Below, in pieces: positions 34,420-42,582 of a DNA stretch of 64,000 nucleotides (position 1 is the first letter of the stretch; each line of letters starts with the position of its first letter). Where the stretch lies: positions 1 through 64,000 of the forward strand of contig DASUHM010000007.1 of the NCBI GenBank assembly GCA_036273515.1, read 5' to 3'. The notes beneath the pieces are model-generated. The model did not search any database and was not told the DNA's origin. It saw only the letters and a list, made by a program, of their open reading frames with translations. This DNA is from Gaiellales bacterium (GTDB taxonomy: Bacteria > Actinomycetota > Thermoleophilia > Gaiellales > JAICJC01). The translations under genes were made by a program, and so were the position numbers.

Positions 34420-35864
34420 GCCGTCGAGCCCTCGACGATCTGGAGCGTCTTCAGGTCGGAGTAGAAGTCCAGCGCGTAGTCGCCGCCCTCGCGGCCGATG
34501 CCGGAGATGCCCATGCCGCCGAACGGCGCCGTCAGGTCGCGGACGAGGAACGTGTTCACCCAGACGGTGCCCGCCCGCACCGCCCGGCCGACCCGCTCGG
34601 CCCGCTCGTGCGTCCCGGTGTAGACGATGGCGGAGAGCCCGTACGGCGTGGAGTTGGCGAGGTCGATCGCCTCGGCCTCGCTCGCAAAGGTCTGGAACGT
34701 CAGGACGGGCCCGAACACCTCGCGCTGGACGACCTCGGAATCGTTCCCGGCCGGCTCGATCAGCGTCGGCTCGTAGTAGAGGCCGCCCAGGTCGGCGCGG
34801 CGGCCTCCGCGCACGATCTCGTCTCCATGGGCGCGCGCCCGCTCGACGAAGCCCTCGACCCGGGCCAGGTGATCGGGGTGGATCAGCGGCGAGACCGTGG
34901 TGTCGTCGGCACGCGGGTCTCCCAGCACGTGCGCGTCGGTGTGGCGGTGAAAGCGCTCGAGGAAGTCGTCGCGGATCGATTCGGCGACGAGCAGCCGCGT
35001 GCCGGCGAGGCACACCTGGCCGGCGTCGTCGTACTGGCCGGCGGCCTTCTTCGCGGCCGCCTCGATGTCGGCGTCCTCGAACACGATCAGCGGCCCCTTG
35101 CCACCCAGCTCGGCCGTGAACGGCACCAGGTTCCGGGCGGCGGCAACCCCGATCAGGCGGCCGGTCTCGGGCGAGCCGGTGAAGCTGACGCGGCGCACGC
35201 CGGGGTGCGAGACGAGGGCGGCACCCGCCTCCTCGCCGATCCCCTGGATCAGGTTGAAGACGCCGGGCGGCAGCCCCGCCTCGCCGGCGAGGTCGGCGAG
35301 CAGCGAGCAGGAGAGCGGCGACCACTCGGCCGGCTTCAGGATCACCGTGCAGCCGGCGGCGAGCGCCGGGGCGGTCTTCCAGGTCGAGAGCATGAACGGC
35401 GCGTTCCAGGGCGTGATCACGGCCGCCGGTCCGGACGGCATGCGGATCACGCGGTTGGCCGTGCCGTTGCTCGACCACGTGCGCTCCTCATAGGCGACGG
35501 CGAGGTCGGCGTAGCTGCGGTAGTTGCGCGCGCCGCGGCCGATCACCCGCGCCCGCAGCGAGCGCTCGAGCATCGCCATGTCGAGGCACTCCACGGTGGC
35601 GAGCCGCTCGATATTGGCGTCGATCAGGTCAGCGAGCCGGTGCAGGGAGGGGGCGCGGCCGGCCGGGCCGAGCGCCGCCCACTCGGGGAATGCGGCCGCC
35701 GCGGCGCGGACGGCCAGCTCGGCCTCGCGCTCGCCGCCGCGGGCGACCTCGGCGAGCAGGGCGCCGTCGATGGGCGAGCGATCCTCGAACCGGTCGGCCG
35801 AGGAGACCCGCTCCCCGCCGATGTAGTGCTCGGGCGAGACGTCGACGCCGGCGACCGTGCTCAC
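34416..35864 (-). CDS. NAD(P)-dependent aldehyde dehydrogenase
   Basis: 482 aa from GTG 35864. ITPWNAPFMLSTWKTAPALAAGC (coenzyme site), FTGSPETG, general base Glu252 in FTAELGGKGP, catalytic Cys285 in DAGQVCLAGTR, and the C-terminal EVFGPVLTF. It oxidises an aldehyde to its acid. Related enzymes are HpaE/PuuC-type. Four-base overlaps on both sides tie it to the decarboxylase-like and P450 genes. Confidence 0.88.
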   Translation of the reverse strand: MSTVAGVDVSPEHYIGGERVSSADRFEDRSPIDGALLAEVARGGEREAELAVRAAAAAFPEWAALGPAGRAPSLHRLADLIDANIERLATVECLDMAMLERSLRARVIGRGARNYRSYADLAVAYEERTWSSNGTANRVIRMPSGPAAVITPWNAPFMLSTWKTAPALAAGCTVILKPAEWSPLSCSLLADLAGEAGLPPGVFNLIQGIGEEAGAALVSHPGVRRVSFTGSPETGRLIGVAAARNLVPFTAELGGKGPLIVFEDADIEAAAKKAAGQYDDAGQVCLAGTRLLVAESIRDDFLERFHRHTDAHVLGDPRADDTTVSPLIHPDHLARVEGFVERARAHGDEIVRGGRRADLGGLYYEPTLIEPAGNDSEVVQREVFGPVLTFQTFASEAEAIDLANSTPYGLSAIVYTGTHERAERVGRAVRAGTVWVNTFLVRDLTAPFGGMGISGIGREGGDYALDFYSDLKTLQIVEGSTA

Positions 35865-36652
35865 GATCGCAGCTCCCGCACGGTCTCGAGGTCGTCCACG
35901 GTGTAGGCGAACTGGAACCGGAAGCCCTTGCCCATGCGCACCGGCGCCAGGGCGGCGTGCTCCTCCCCGGGAGCCGGGAAGAGGGCGAGCGATGCCTGGC
36001 CCTCGTGGATCGCCGAGATCGACCGGTCGCGGCTGCGGGCGCGGACGAGCTCGTGCACGGCCGGATCGCCGTGCCGGCCCGCGGCCAGGCGGGGGAAGTG
36101 GCGCCGGTTGACGAGCGGCGGGTCGTTGTGGGTCGGGCCGGTCTCGGCCACCCGCTCGGGCGTCACCGAGCCGTGCGCCAGGAAGTGGCCGTTCGCGGAG
36201 AGCGTGCCGGCGAAGGTGCGGCCCTCGGCCCGGCAGTCGAGCCCGAACGACCTCGTCATGTCGATCTGGCCGAGCTTCTTGGGGAAGCCCTGGATCCACC
36301 CGCGGGCAAGCGCGAAGTCCTTGTCGACCCAGATGTACGGGCAGGTCGTGACCGCCTCGCGGTCGAGCATCGCGTTCACGACGATGAAGAATTCCTTGTA
36401 CTGCCCCCGGGCCGGCTCGAGCAGCTCCTCGCCTGAGTCCGAGCACGACTGCCAGTCGACGAAGAGCGCCGCGCAACGGCCCGGATCGGCGTGCGGCTCG
36501 AGCCCCTGGGGCAGGACGGCGGCGACGGCCGCGGGATCGGCCCAGTACTCGATGACCAGGAAGTCGCCCACGTAGTGCCAGGGCGGCGCCGGCACGAGCG
36601 ACGCGGTGCCGCGGGGCGAGAGCGGGAGCGAATATCCGGACTGGTGCGCCAT
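35861..36652 (-). CDS. Acetoacetate decarboxylase-family protein
   Basis: 263 aa. PPWHYVGDFLVIEYWAD opens the fold, and GFPKKLGQIDMTR holds the Lys pair (125/126) that forms the Schiff base in acetoacetate decarboxylase. The usual E in EPKK is replaced by F, so the chemistry may be another decarboxylation, hydratase or aldol-type step on a ring-cleavage product (inference). Its ATG abuts the TAG of the upstream monooxygenase gene. Confidence 0.75.
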   Translation of the reverse strand: MAHQSGYSLPLSPRGTASLVPAPPWHYVGDFLVIEYWADPAAVAAVLPQGLEPHADPGRCAALFVDWQSCSDSGEELLEPARGQYKEFFIVVNAMLDREAVTTCPYIWVDKDFALARGWIQGFPKKLGQIDMTRSFGLDCRAEGRTFAGTLSANGHFLAHGSVTPERVAETGPTHNDPPLVNRRHFPRLAAGRHGDPAVHELVRARSRDRSISAIHEGQASLALFPAPGEEHAALAPVRMGKGFRFQFAYTVDDLETVRELRS

Positions 36653-38119
36653 CTAATCCTGCAGGAACTGCTCGACCAGTGACTCGGGGAAGCGCTTGTC
36701 GGCGATCTTGTAGGCGAGCGCCGTCATCCGCCACGAGTCGGACAGGTAGAAGCGCTCGTAGAGCTCGCCGCGGCCGCCCAGGTCGGAGCCGATGTAGTCC
36801 CACGCCAGCCGGAACAGGCGGATGCGGCGCTCCGCGTCGGCGCCGGCAGCCTGGTAGAAGGTCGCGATCGCGTCGGCCATCGGCCCCGTCATGTCGGCTT
36901 GAGACGGCGTGCACATGAACCCGCCGCCGCCGATCAGCTGGAGCAGCTCGTTGCAGTAGGGCAGCCACTTGGGCATCTCGCCGCGCAGCGCCAGGAACGG
37001 CCGGTCGTCGGGGTACCAGACGCCGCCCTCGTCGAGCGCCGACCCGGCCTCGGCCGACACGATGGCCGAACGGGTCAGCTCGGCCATGTTCCACATCTGC
37101 CCGAGCTTCTCCTGGATGTGGTCGAAGCGGCCGACGCCGGTCGTGTTCGCGATCATGTGGCCGAGCCCGAACGCGAACGACAGCTTCACGTAGGCGCGTG
37201 TGAATGCCTGGTGCATGATGTGGCCGCGCCAGCCCGTGTCGGTGATGACCTCGGAGTAGCCCTCGGTGTCGCCGTCGAGGAAGACGCGCGACTTCGGCAC
37301 CTCGACGTCGTCGAAGATCGCCACGGCGTCCATCTCGTCGAACCGCGACGAGAGCGGGAAGTCGACCTGCGAGCGCGACTTCGAGTAGGAGTCGCGGCAG
37401 ATGAACTTGAGTCCCGGCGTCGCCATCGGGACCGCGAACGAGAGTGCGTAGCGGCCGTCCTGCGGGCGGATGTCGGAGCCCGGGTAGATCGTGAGGTCGT
37501 CGGCGAAAGGCGCCAGCGTCGCCAGCATGCGGGCGCCGCGCACGGTGATGTGGCTCTCCGTCTCGCCCACCTTGTGCAGCGCCACCTGGCCGGCGGCCTG
37601 CTCGGCCTCCGGCTTCGAGCGGTCGACCTGCGGGTTCATGATCGAGTGGGTCGTCGAGAGGTCGCGGTCGCGCATCTCGGCCTGGTAGGCGACCAGGTTC
37701 TCGGCGCCCTGCTCGTTGCCGCGCCGGGCCCAGACGTCGGAGCGGCCGGCGAAGCAGGCGAAGGTGACGTTCAGGTAGTCGGGCGTGCGGCCCATCGTCC
37801 CGCCGGAGAGGGACGCCACGATCTCGATCGCCCGCCGCCGCCGCTCCAGGTCCTCGCGCGAGCGCGGGATCAGGTGGGTGACGTTGACGAGGCGCCCGTC
37901 CGCCGGCGACGGCGCCAGCATCTCGTCGGCGTGCTCGTGCTGGAGGTCGTAGACACGGGCCAGCGACAGGGCCGCGCCGTGCAGCTCGTCGTGGTCGAGC
38001 GGGTGGGTGATCTTGACGCCGTTCAGCCACAGCTCGCGGGCGTCGCCGCGCAGGCCGTCGAGGAACTGCCGCCCGGTGCGGGCGGCGACCCCCGCGGACT
38101 CCTGGGCGGCCTGGCTCAT
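36653..38119 (-). CDS. HpaB-type FADH2-dependent phenol monooxygenase
   Basis: 488 aa, full length for the 4-hydroxyphenylacetate 3-hydroxylase large component. It begins ARTGRQFLDGLRGDARELWLNGVKI and has RTPDYLNVTFACFAG, HSIMNPQVDRSKP, FADDLTIYPGSDIR, FSRSQVDFPLSSRFDE-type and RVFLDGD segments. It hydroxylates a phenolic ring ortho to the OH using reduced flavin from a separate reductase. Its ATG overlaps the FAH gene stop by four bases. Confidence 0.85.
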   Translation of the reverse strand: MSQAAQESAGVAARTGRQFLDGLRGDARELWLNGVKITHPLDHDELHGAALSLARVYDLQHEHADEMLAPSPADGRLVNVTHLIPRSREDLERRRRAIEIVASLSGGTMGRTPDYLNVTFACFAGRSDVWARRGNEQGAENLVAYQAEMRDRDLSTTHSIMNPQVDRSKPEAEQAAGQVALHKVGETESHITVRGARMLATLAPFADDLTIYPGSDIRPQDGRYALSFAVPMATPGLKFICRDSYSKSRSQVDFPLSSRFDEMDAVAIFDDVEVPKSRVFLDGDTEGYSEVITDTGWRGHIMHQAFTRAYVKLSFAFGLGHMIANTTGVGRFDHIQEKLGQMWNMAELTRSAIVSAEAGSALDEGGVWYPDDRPFLALRGEMPKWLPYCNELLQLIGGGGFMCTPSQADMTGPMADAIATFYQAAGADAERRIRLFRLAWDYIGSDLGGRGELYERFYLSDSWRMTALAYKIADKRFPESLVEQFLQD

Positions 38120-38976
38120 CTCGCCTCCCCCGCCGCGACGGCCCGCTCCGCCTCGTCCTCCGGGATCGCCGTGGCCACGTGCAGCGTCTGCGCCGACACC
38201 TGCGGCTGCTCGCCCGGGCCGGCCAGGTCGACGTCCCAGTCGACTACGTGGCTCTCGAGCCGGCCCAGCCCGGACACCTCGACGACAACGGTGTCGCCCG
38301 GCTCCATGGGCCGCGAGTTGGCCGGCGTGCCGGTGAGGACGACGTCGCCCGGCTCGAGCGTGATCAGGCGGTTCAGGTCGGCCAGCAGGTAGGCGATCGG
38401 CCAGATCAGGTCGTCCGCGGTGCCGTCCTGAACGACCTCGCCGTTCACGAAGGTCTGGATGCGGAAGTCGGTCGGGTCGAAGTCGGCTGCCGCCGTCAGC
38501 CCGGGGCCGATCGGGCAGAAGCCGTCCTGCCCCTTCACCCGCAGCATGGAGCCGCGGTCGGCGTGGCGGAAGTCGTGCAGCCCGACGTCGTTCGCCGGCG
38601 CGTAGCCGGCCACGTAGCCGAGCACCTCGGACTCGGGCACGCGGTGCATCGGCCGGCCGATCACGGCTGCCACCTCGCCCTCGTAGTTCAGGAAGCGGGC
38701 GCCGCGCGGGCGGCGCAGGAGGCCGCGGTGCCCGTTCAGCGTCGACGGCGGCTTCATGAAGTACGACGGCTCGGCCGGCACGCGTGCACCGTACTCCTCG
38801 ACACGGCTCCGGTAGGTGAGGTGCGTGGCGATGATCTTGGTCGGCTCGACCGGCGCGAGGAAGGTCGCGTCGGCCGCCGAGACCTCGCCGCCGCCGTCCA
38901 GGAACACCCGGTCGCCCCGCAGGGCGCCCCACCGTGGAGTTCCGGTAACGTCCACGCGCACACGGGTGTCGGCCAC
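38116..38976 (-). CDS. Fumarylacetoacetate hydrolase-family protein 1
   Basis: 286 aa. Metal-binding FLNYEGEVAAVIG, APANDVGLHDFR and GDVVLTGTPANSRPM are FAH-fold landmarks. Members hydrolyse or isomerise ring-cleavage products (HpaG, fumarylpyruvate hydrolase). First gene of the operon running to 31837. GTG 38976 lies 8 nt after a -10 TACTGT with TTGACC 17 bp further up, so it should be leaderless. Confidence 0.85.
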   Translation of the reverse strand: MADTRVRVDVTGTPRWGALRGDRVFLDGGGEVSAADATFLAPVEPTKIIATHLTYRSRVEEYGARVPAEPSYFMKPPSTLNGHRGLLRRPRGARFLNYEGEVAAVIGRPMHRVPESEVLGYVAGYAPANDVGLHDFRHADRGSMLRVKGQDGFCPIGPGLTAAADFDPTDFRIQTFVNGEVVQDGTADDLIWPIAYLLADLNRLITLEPGDVVLTGTPANSRPMEPGDTVVVEVSGLGRLESHVVDWDVDLAGPGEQPQVSAQTLHVATAIPEDEAERAVAAGEAR

Positions 38977-38980
38977 GATT

Positions 38981-39013
38981 GGATACAGTATCCCGTGGCC
39001 CGAAGAGGGTCAA
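38981..39013. promoter_or_regulatory. Divergent promoter with both -10 boxes in one palindrome
   Basis: GGATAC-a-GTATCC (38981-38993) is a perfect palindrome. On the minus strand TACTGT (38990-38985) pairs with -35 TTGACC (39013-39008) at 17 bp. On the plus strand TACAGT (38984-38989) serves the CMD gene. One protein bound here would shut both catabolic operons. Confidence 0.65.
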
Positions 39014-39026
39014 GGAGGTCGTCGCG

Positions 39027-39395
39027 ATGATGGACCAGGCGGAGCGCCACGAGCGCGGAACGGCGCGGCTCGCCGAGCTGGGTGACCACCCCGGCGGCGA
39101 CGCGTTTCTGGAGCGGATGGGCGAGCCCATGGCGAGCTGGCTCGTGGACTGGGTGTTCGGTGACGTCCACAGCCGCGGCGGCCTCTCGGCGCGCGAGCGC
39201 GAGCTGATCATCCTCGGGCTCCTCACCGGGCTCGGCAGCTCCGACCCCCAGGTGGCCGCCCACATCGAGGCGCTGCGCGCGATCGACGTCTCGGACGCGG
39301 ACATCGAGGAGGCGATCCTCCAGACCGCGCCGTACACCGGCATCCCGCGCGCGATCAACGCGCTCAAGGTGCTGCGGACGGAGCAGGGCCGTTGA
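39027..39395 (+). CDS. Carboxymuconolactone decarboxylase-family protein
   Basis: 122 aa from ATG 39027, preceded by AAGGAGG. All-helical CMD fold with SARERELIILGLLTGLGSSDPQVAAHI and EEAILQTAPYTGIPRAINAL. Members include gamma-carboxymuconolactone decarboxylase and AhpD-like proteins. The CxxC of AhpD is absent, so a lactone decarboxylase-type role in the aromatic pathway is more likely. Confidence 0.8.
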   Translation: MMDQAERHERGTARLAELGDHPGGDAFLERMGEPMASWLVDWVFGDVHSRGGLSARERELIILGLLTGLGSSDPQVAAHIEALRAIDVSDADIEEAILQTAPYTGIPRAINALKVLRTEQGR

Positions 39396-40222
39396 AGGCG
39401 GTCCGCTACGCCGGCACCGACGGCGCTCCGCGGCTCGGCCGGCTCGAAGACGACCACATCGTCGACGCCGGGCCCGCACCCGCGATCGGGTTCGACGCCT
39501 CGCCAGAGGCCTGGGAGGGCATCGCCGCGGCGGCGGGCGAGCGGGCGGCCGTCGCCGCCTCCCGGCTGCTGCATCCATGCGTGCCGCGCAAGCTGATCGG
39601 GATCGGCCTGAACTACCGCGACCACGCCGAGGAGTCCGAGCTCGACATCCCCTCGGTGCCGGTGCTCTTCGCCAAGTGGCCGTCGGCGCTCGTGGGCCAC
39701 GGCGAGACGATCGTCGTGCCGCGCGAGGAGACGCGGCCCGACTACGAGGGCGAGGTGGCCGTCGTGATCGGCCGGCGCACCTACCGCGCCGATGCCGATG
39801 CGGCCCGGGCCGCGGTCGGCGGCATCTCGGCGCTGAACGACGTCTCCGGCCGCCGCGCCCAGCTCGAGACGCCGCTGCGCCAGTTCACGCTCGGCAAGAG
39901 CTTCGACACGTTCGCGCCCATGGGGCCCTCGGTCGTGTCGGCGGACGGCGTCGACCTGACGGCGATCGACATCAGGACGACGGTCTCCGGCGAGGAGCTC
40001 CAGAGCTCGAACACACGCAACCTGATCTTCTCGATCGTCGAGCTGATCCAGTACGCCTCGGCCGGGATGACGCTCGAGCCGGGCGACGTGATCGCCACCG
40101 GCACGCCCGGCGGCGTGGGCGACTCACGCACCCCTCCGCGCTACCTGCGCGACGGCGACGTGGTCGACGTCTGGGTGGACGGGGTGGGAACGCTCCGGAA
40201 CCCGGTCACCCTCGAAACCTGA
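39392..40222 (+). CDS. Fumarylacetoacetate hydrolase-family protein 2
   Basis: 276 aa from a TTG overlapping the CMD stop (TTGA). IGIGLNYRDHAEESELDIP, PDYEGEVAVVIGRRTY, SALNDVSGRRAQ and LEPGDVIATGTPGGVGDSR are complete FAH catalytic-domain motifs. Two FAH paralogs in divergent operons suggest successive isomerase and hydrolase or decarboxylase steps, as with the two halves of HpaG. Confidence 0.85.
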   Translation: MKAVRYAGTDGAPRLGRLEDDHIVDAGPAPAIGFDASPEAWEGIAAAAGERAAVAASRLLHPCVPRKLIGIGLNYRDHAEESELDIPSVPVLFAKWPSALVGHGETIVVPREETRPDYEGEVAVVIGRRTYRADADAARAAVGGISALNDVSGRRAQLETPLRQFTLGKSFDTFAPMGPSVVSADGVDLTAIDIRTTVSGEELQSSNTRNLIFSIVELIQYASAGMTLEPGDVIATGTPGGVGDSRTPPRYLRDGDVVDVWVDGVGTLRNPVTLET

Positions 40223-40246
40223 GCCGCGGCCTGCCCGCCGCGGCTC
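40221..40246 (+). terminator. Hairpin at the end of the CMD-FAH operon
   Basis: GAGCCGCGG and CCGCGGCTC form a 9-bp perfect stem with an 8-nt loop overlapping the FAH stop codon. It lacks a U-run. Confidence 0.5.
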
Positions 40247-40405
40247 CAGGTCTCGTCGCGCCCCGCAGGTCGCGCGACCGCGGGCGCCGGACGTTCTGAA
40301 TGACTTACGGCCAGAGCCTGCCGGCGTACATCTCGGCGCTCCTTACTCGCGTGGACCCCGGGGAGGGGACACGGTACCGATGCTGACGCGTTTCGTCAAT
40401 TCGCA

Positions 40406-40434
40406 TCGACAGAACCCCTGTTGCAGGTTATGCT
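40406..40434 (+). promoter_or_regulatory. Leaderless promoter of the HTH/TPR regulator
   Basis: TCGACA (40406-40411), a 17-bp spacer and TATGCT (40429-40434), then 7 nt to GTG 40442. Both hexamers are close to consensus, and this is one of the clearest promoters in the window. Confidence 0.65.
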
Positions 40435-40441
40435 GTGAACC

Positions 40442-41758
40442 GTGGGCCGCCCTGCACCAACGCACGTCGACGACCCGTCATCGCTGGGTCGGCGGCTGCG
40501 TGCGGTGCGAGCCGAGCGCGGTCTGTCGATGAAGCAGCTCGCGTTCCCGGGATGCTCTCCGGCATACATATGCCGGATCGAGGCCGGGGAGCGGGTGCCG
40601 TCGCCGCGCATCCTGGCGGAGCTGGCCCGCCGGCTCGGTGTCACGACCGCCGAGCTGGCGGGCCGAGCCGCCGGGGGGACGATCCTCCCAGCTCGCATCG
40701 GCCTGGCCGAGATGGCAGTGCGGATGGGCGCGGAGGACGCCGCCGAGTCGCTGCAGACGCTCGCCGAGGAGGCCCGCGCGTGCGGCGACATGCATGCGCT
40801 CAGCCGGGCGATCGAGGGCATGGGGCAGCTGGCCATCGACCAGCGCGACGACGAGCGGGCCGTCGCGCTCTTCGAGCAGGCGCGCGAGCTCGAGCCGAGC
40901 GCGTCGGCGCGCCTGCGGCCTGGGCTGCACGAGTCGCTGGGGCGGGCGCACGCCGGGGTCGGCGACCTGTCCCGGGCGATCTCGGTGCTGCGCTCCGCGT
41001 TCGAGGAGACCCGCAAGCCGCCGGTCGACGCCCGCGGCGTGATCCGCTTCGGGGTCTACCTGGCGAGCGCCTATACGGATCAGGGCCGGTTCGCAGACGC
41101 CGAGGCCGTCCTGGCCGACGTGCTCGAGGTCGAGGAGTCGATCGCCGACCCGATCGCGCGCACCCGCCTGGCCTGGGCGATGGCGCGGACGTACGCCGAG
41201 CAGGGCCGGCTGCGGCTGGCGGAGCGGTACATGGGCGAGGTCGTCGCCCAGCTCGAGGAGACCGAGCACACCTTGCTGCTGGGGCGCGCGCACGCGGTCC
41301 TCGGCGGCATCCTCGTCGACCAGCGCCGGCCGGCCGAGGCCGACGCCCATCTGGAGCGGGCAGGCGAGCTCATGCGCGACGCGGGGGCGGCGCCGGAGCT
41401 GGCAACGCTGAGCGCGGACCGCGGTCGGGCGGCGCTGATCGCCGGGGATGTCGAAGGGGCGCGGGAGGCGGCCAGGCGGGCGCTGGCCGAGACCGAGGCC
41501 ACGGAGCCGGGCGTCGCGGGCAGCGCGACGCTCGTCCTGGCCCGCGCCGCGCTGCACGACGGCGAGCTCGACGAGGCCCGGTTCCTGTGCCGCAGCGCGA
41601 TCGAGCTCCTGGAGCACACGGCCGCGCCGCACTACGTGGCCGAGGCGAACCAGGTGCTCGCCCTCGTCGAACAGCGCTCGGGGAACTTCGAGGCGGCGCT
41701 CGAGGCGCTCTGGAACGGGCTCGGCGCGGTCGACCGCGGCGTGGCGGAGACTCCGTAG
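40442..41758 (+). CDS. XRE-type helix-turn-helix regulator with TPR domain
   Basis: 438 aa. The N-terminal HTH (about 14-70) has LGRRLRAVRAERGLSMKQLA and SPAYICRIEAGERVPSPRILAELARRLGV. About ten TPR-like helical pairs follow. This build resembles peptide- or protein-sensing XRE/TPR regulators. The next gene, 3 bases downstream, encodes a histidine kinase, so the pair probably acts in one signalling unit. Confidence 0.8.
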   Translation: MGRPAPTHVDDPSSLGRRLRAVRAERGLSMKQLAFPGCSPAYICRIEAGERVPSPRILAELARRLGVTTAELAGRAAGGTILPARIGLAEMAVRMGAEDAAESLQTLAEEARACGDMHALSRAIEGMGQLAIDQRDDERAVALFEQARELEPSASARLRPGLHESLGRAHAGVGDLSRAISVLRSAFEETRKPPVDARGVIRFGVYLASAYTDQGRFADAEAVLADVLEVEESIADPIARTRLAWAMARTYAEQGRLRLAERYMGEVVAQLEETEHTLLLGRAHAVLGGILVDQRRPAEADAHLERAGELMRDAGAAPELATLSADRGRAALIAGDVEGAREAARRALAETEATEPGVAGSATLVLARAALHDGELDEARFLCRSAIELLEHTAAPHYVAEANQVLALVEQRSGNFEAALEALWNGLGAVDRGVAETP

Positions 41759-41761
41759 CGA

Positions 41762-42556
41762 GTGGCATCGCGCGTTGACGAAACGGCCAGCGTCGTGTCG
41801 CCGGCGGCTCGCGGCGACGGCATGGGCACGCTCGAGGTGGCCCGCCTGCGCGAGCGAGTGCGCCGGCTCGAGCAGCGCGTGCGCCTCAGCGAGCGTGACC
41901 GCCGCACCGCGATCGAGCGGCTGCTGCGGGCCGAGGAGCAGGAGCGGCGCCGCCTGGCGGCCGAGCTCCATGACGACACCGTCCAGGTGCTGACCGCCTG
42001 CCTGGTGGCGCTCGACCGGCTCGGACAGGTCGCCGAGACCGGCGACGGCGAGCGGATCGCGGCCGTCGTCGGCGCCGCGCGGCGCACGCTGGGCGCAGCC
42101 ACCGACCGCACCCGCCGGCTCATGTTCGAGCTGCGCCCGCCGAGCCTCCAGGAGGAGGGCCTGGCCGGGGCGCTGGCCGACCTGGCCGACCAGCTCGCCG
42201 AGGAGGCCGGCGTGGGCACCTCGGTGTCGGTGGCGCCGGACCGCTACCACTACGTGGTCGAGGAGCTGGCCTACCGCACCGTGCGCGAGGCGGTCGTGAA
42301 CATCCGCAAGCACGCCCGGGCGACCGCGATCGGCATCCAGATCGAGGCGCGCGACGGCCGCCTGCACGGCCGCGTCACCGACGACGGCGCCGGGTTCGAC
42401 GTCGAAGCCGCGCTCGAGCGCAGCCGCCGCCAGCGGCGCATGGGCCTCGACACGATGCGCGAGCGGCTCCACCTGGCTGGCGGCAGCCTCGACGTCCGCT
42501 CCGCGCCCGGATCGGGCACGGTGGTCGCGTTCGAGCTGCCGATCGACCTCTGGTAA
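41762..42556 (+). CDS. Orphan cytosolic NarL-type sensor histidine kinase
   Basis: 264 aa. A coiled-coil start (ARLRERVRRLEQRVRLSERDRR) leads into the HisKA_3 dimerisation helix with phospho-His in ERRRLAAELHDDTVQVL, and a HATPase domain (TVREAVVNIRKHARA, TDDGAGFD, GLDTMRERLHLAGG). No membrane segment or sensory domain is present, and no response regulator is adjacent. Signal input may come through the upstream TPR protein (inference). Confidence 0.85.
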   Translation: MASRVDETASVVSPAARGDGMGTLEVARLRERVRRLEQRVRLSERDRRTAIERLLRAEEQERRRLAAELHDDTVQVLTACLVALDRLGQVAETGDGERIAAVVGAARRTLGAATDRTRRLMFELRPPSLQEEGLAGALADLADQLAEEAGVGTSVSVAPDRYHYVVEELAYRTVREAVVNIRKHARATAIGIQIEARDGRLHGRVTDDGAGFDVEAALERSRRQRRMGLDTMRERLHLAGGSLDVRSAPGSGTVVAFELPIDLW

Positions 42557-42560
42557 AACA

Positions 42561-42576
42561 CGCGGGGACAGCCCCC
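42561..42576. terminator. Small hairpin between convergent genes
   Basis: GGGG-acag-CCCC inside CGCGGGGACAGCCCCC, between the kinase and acyl-CoA dehydrogenase stops. Short, but in the expected place. Confidence 0.35.
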
Positions 42577-42582
42577 ACCTGG

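Noticed and set aside
34416-38030. A single 1204-aa minus-strand protein ending as the aldehyde dehydrogenase
   Set aside because: Only the last 482 residues match a family; the rest overlaps the decarboxylase-like and HpaB-type genes out of frame.
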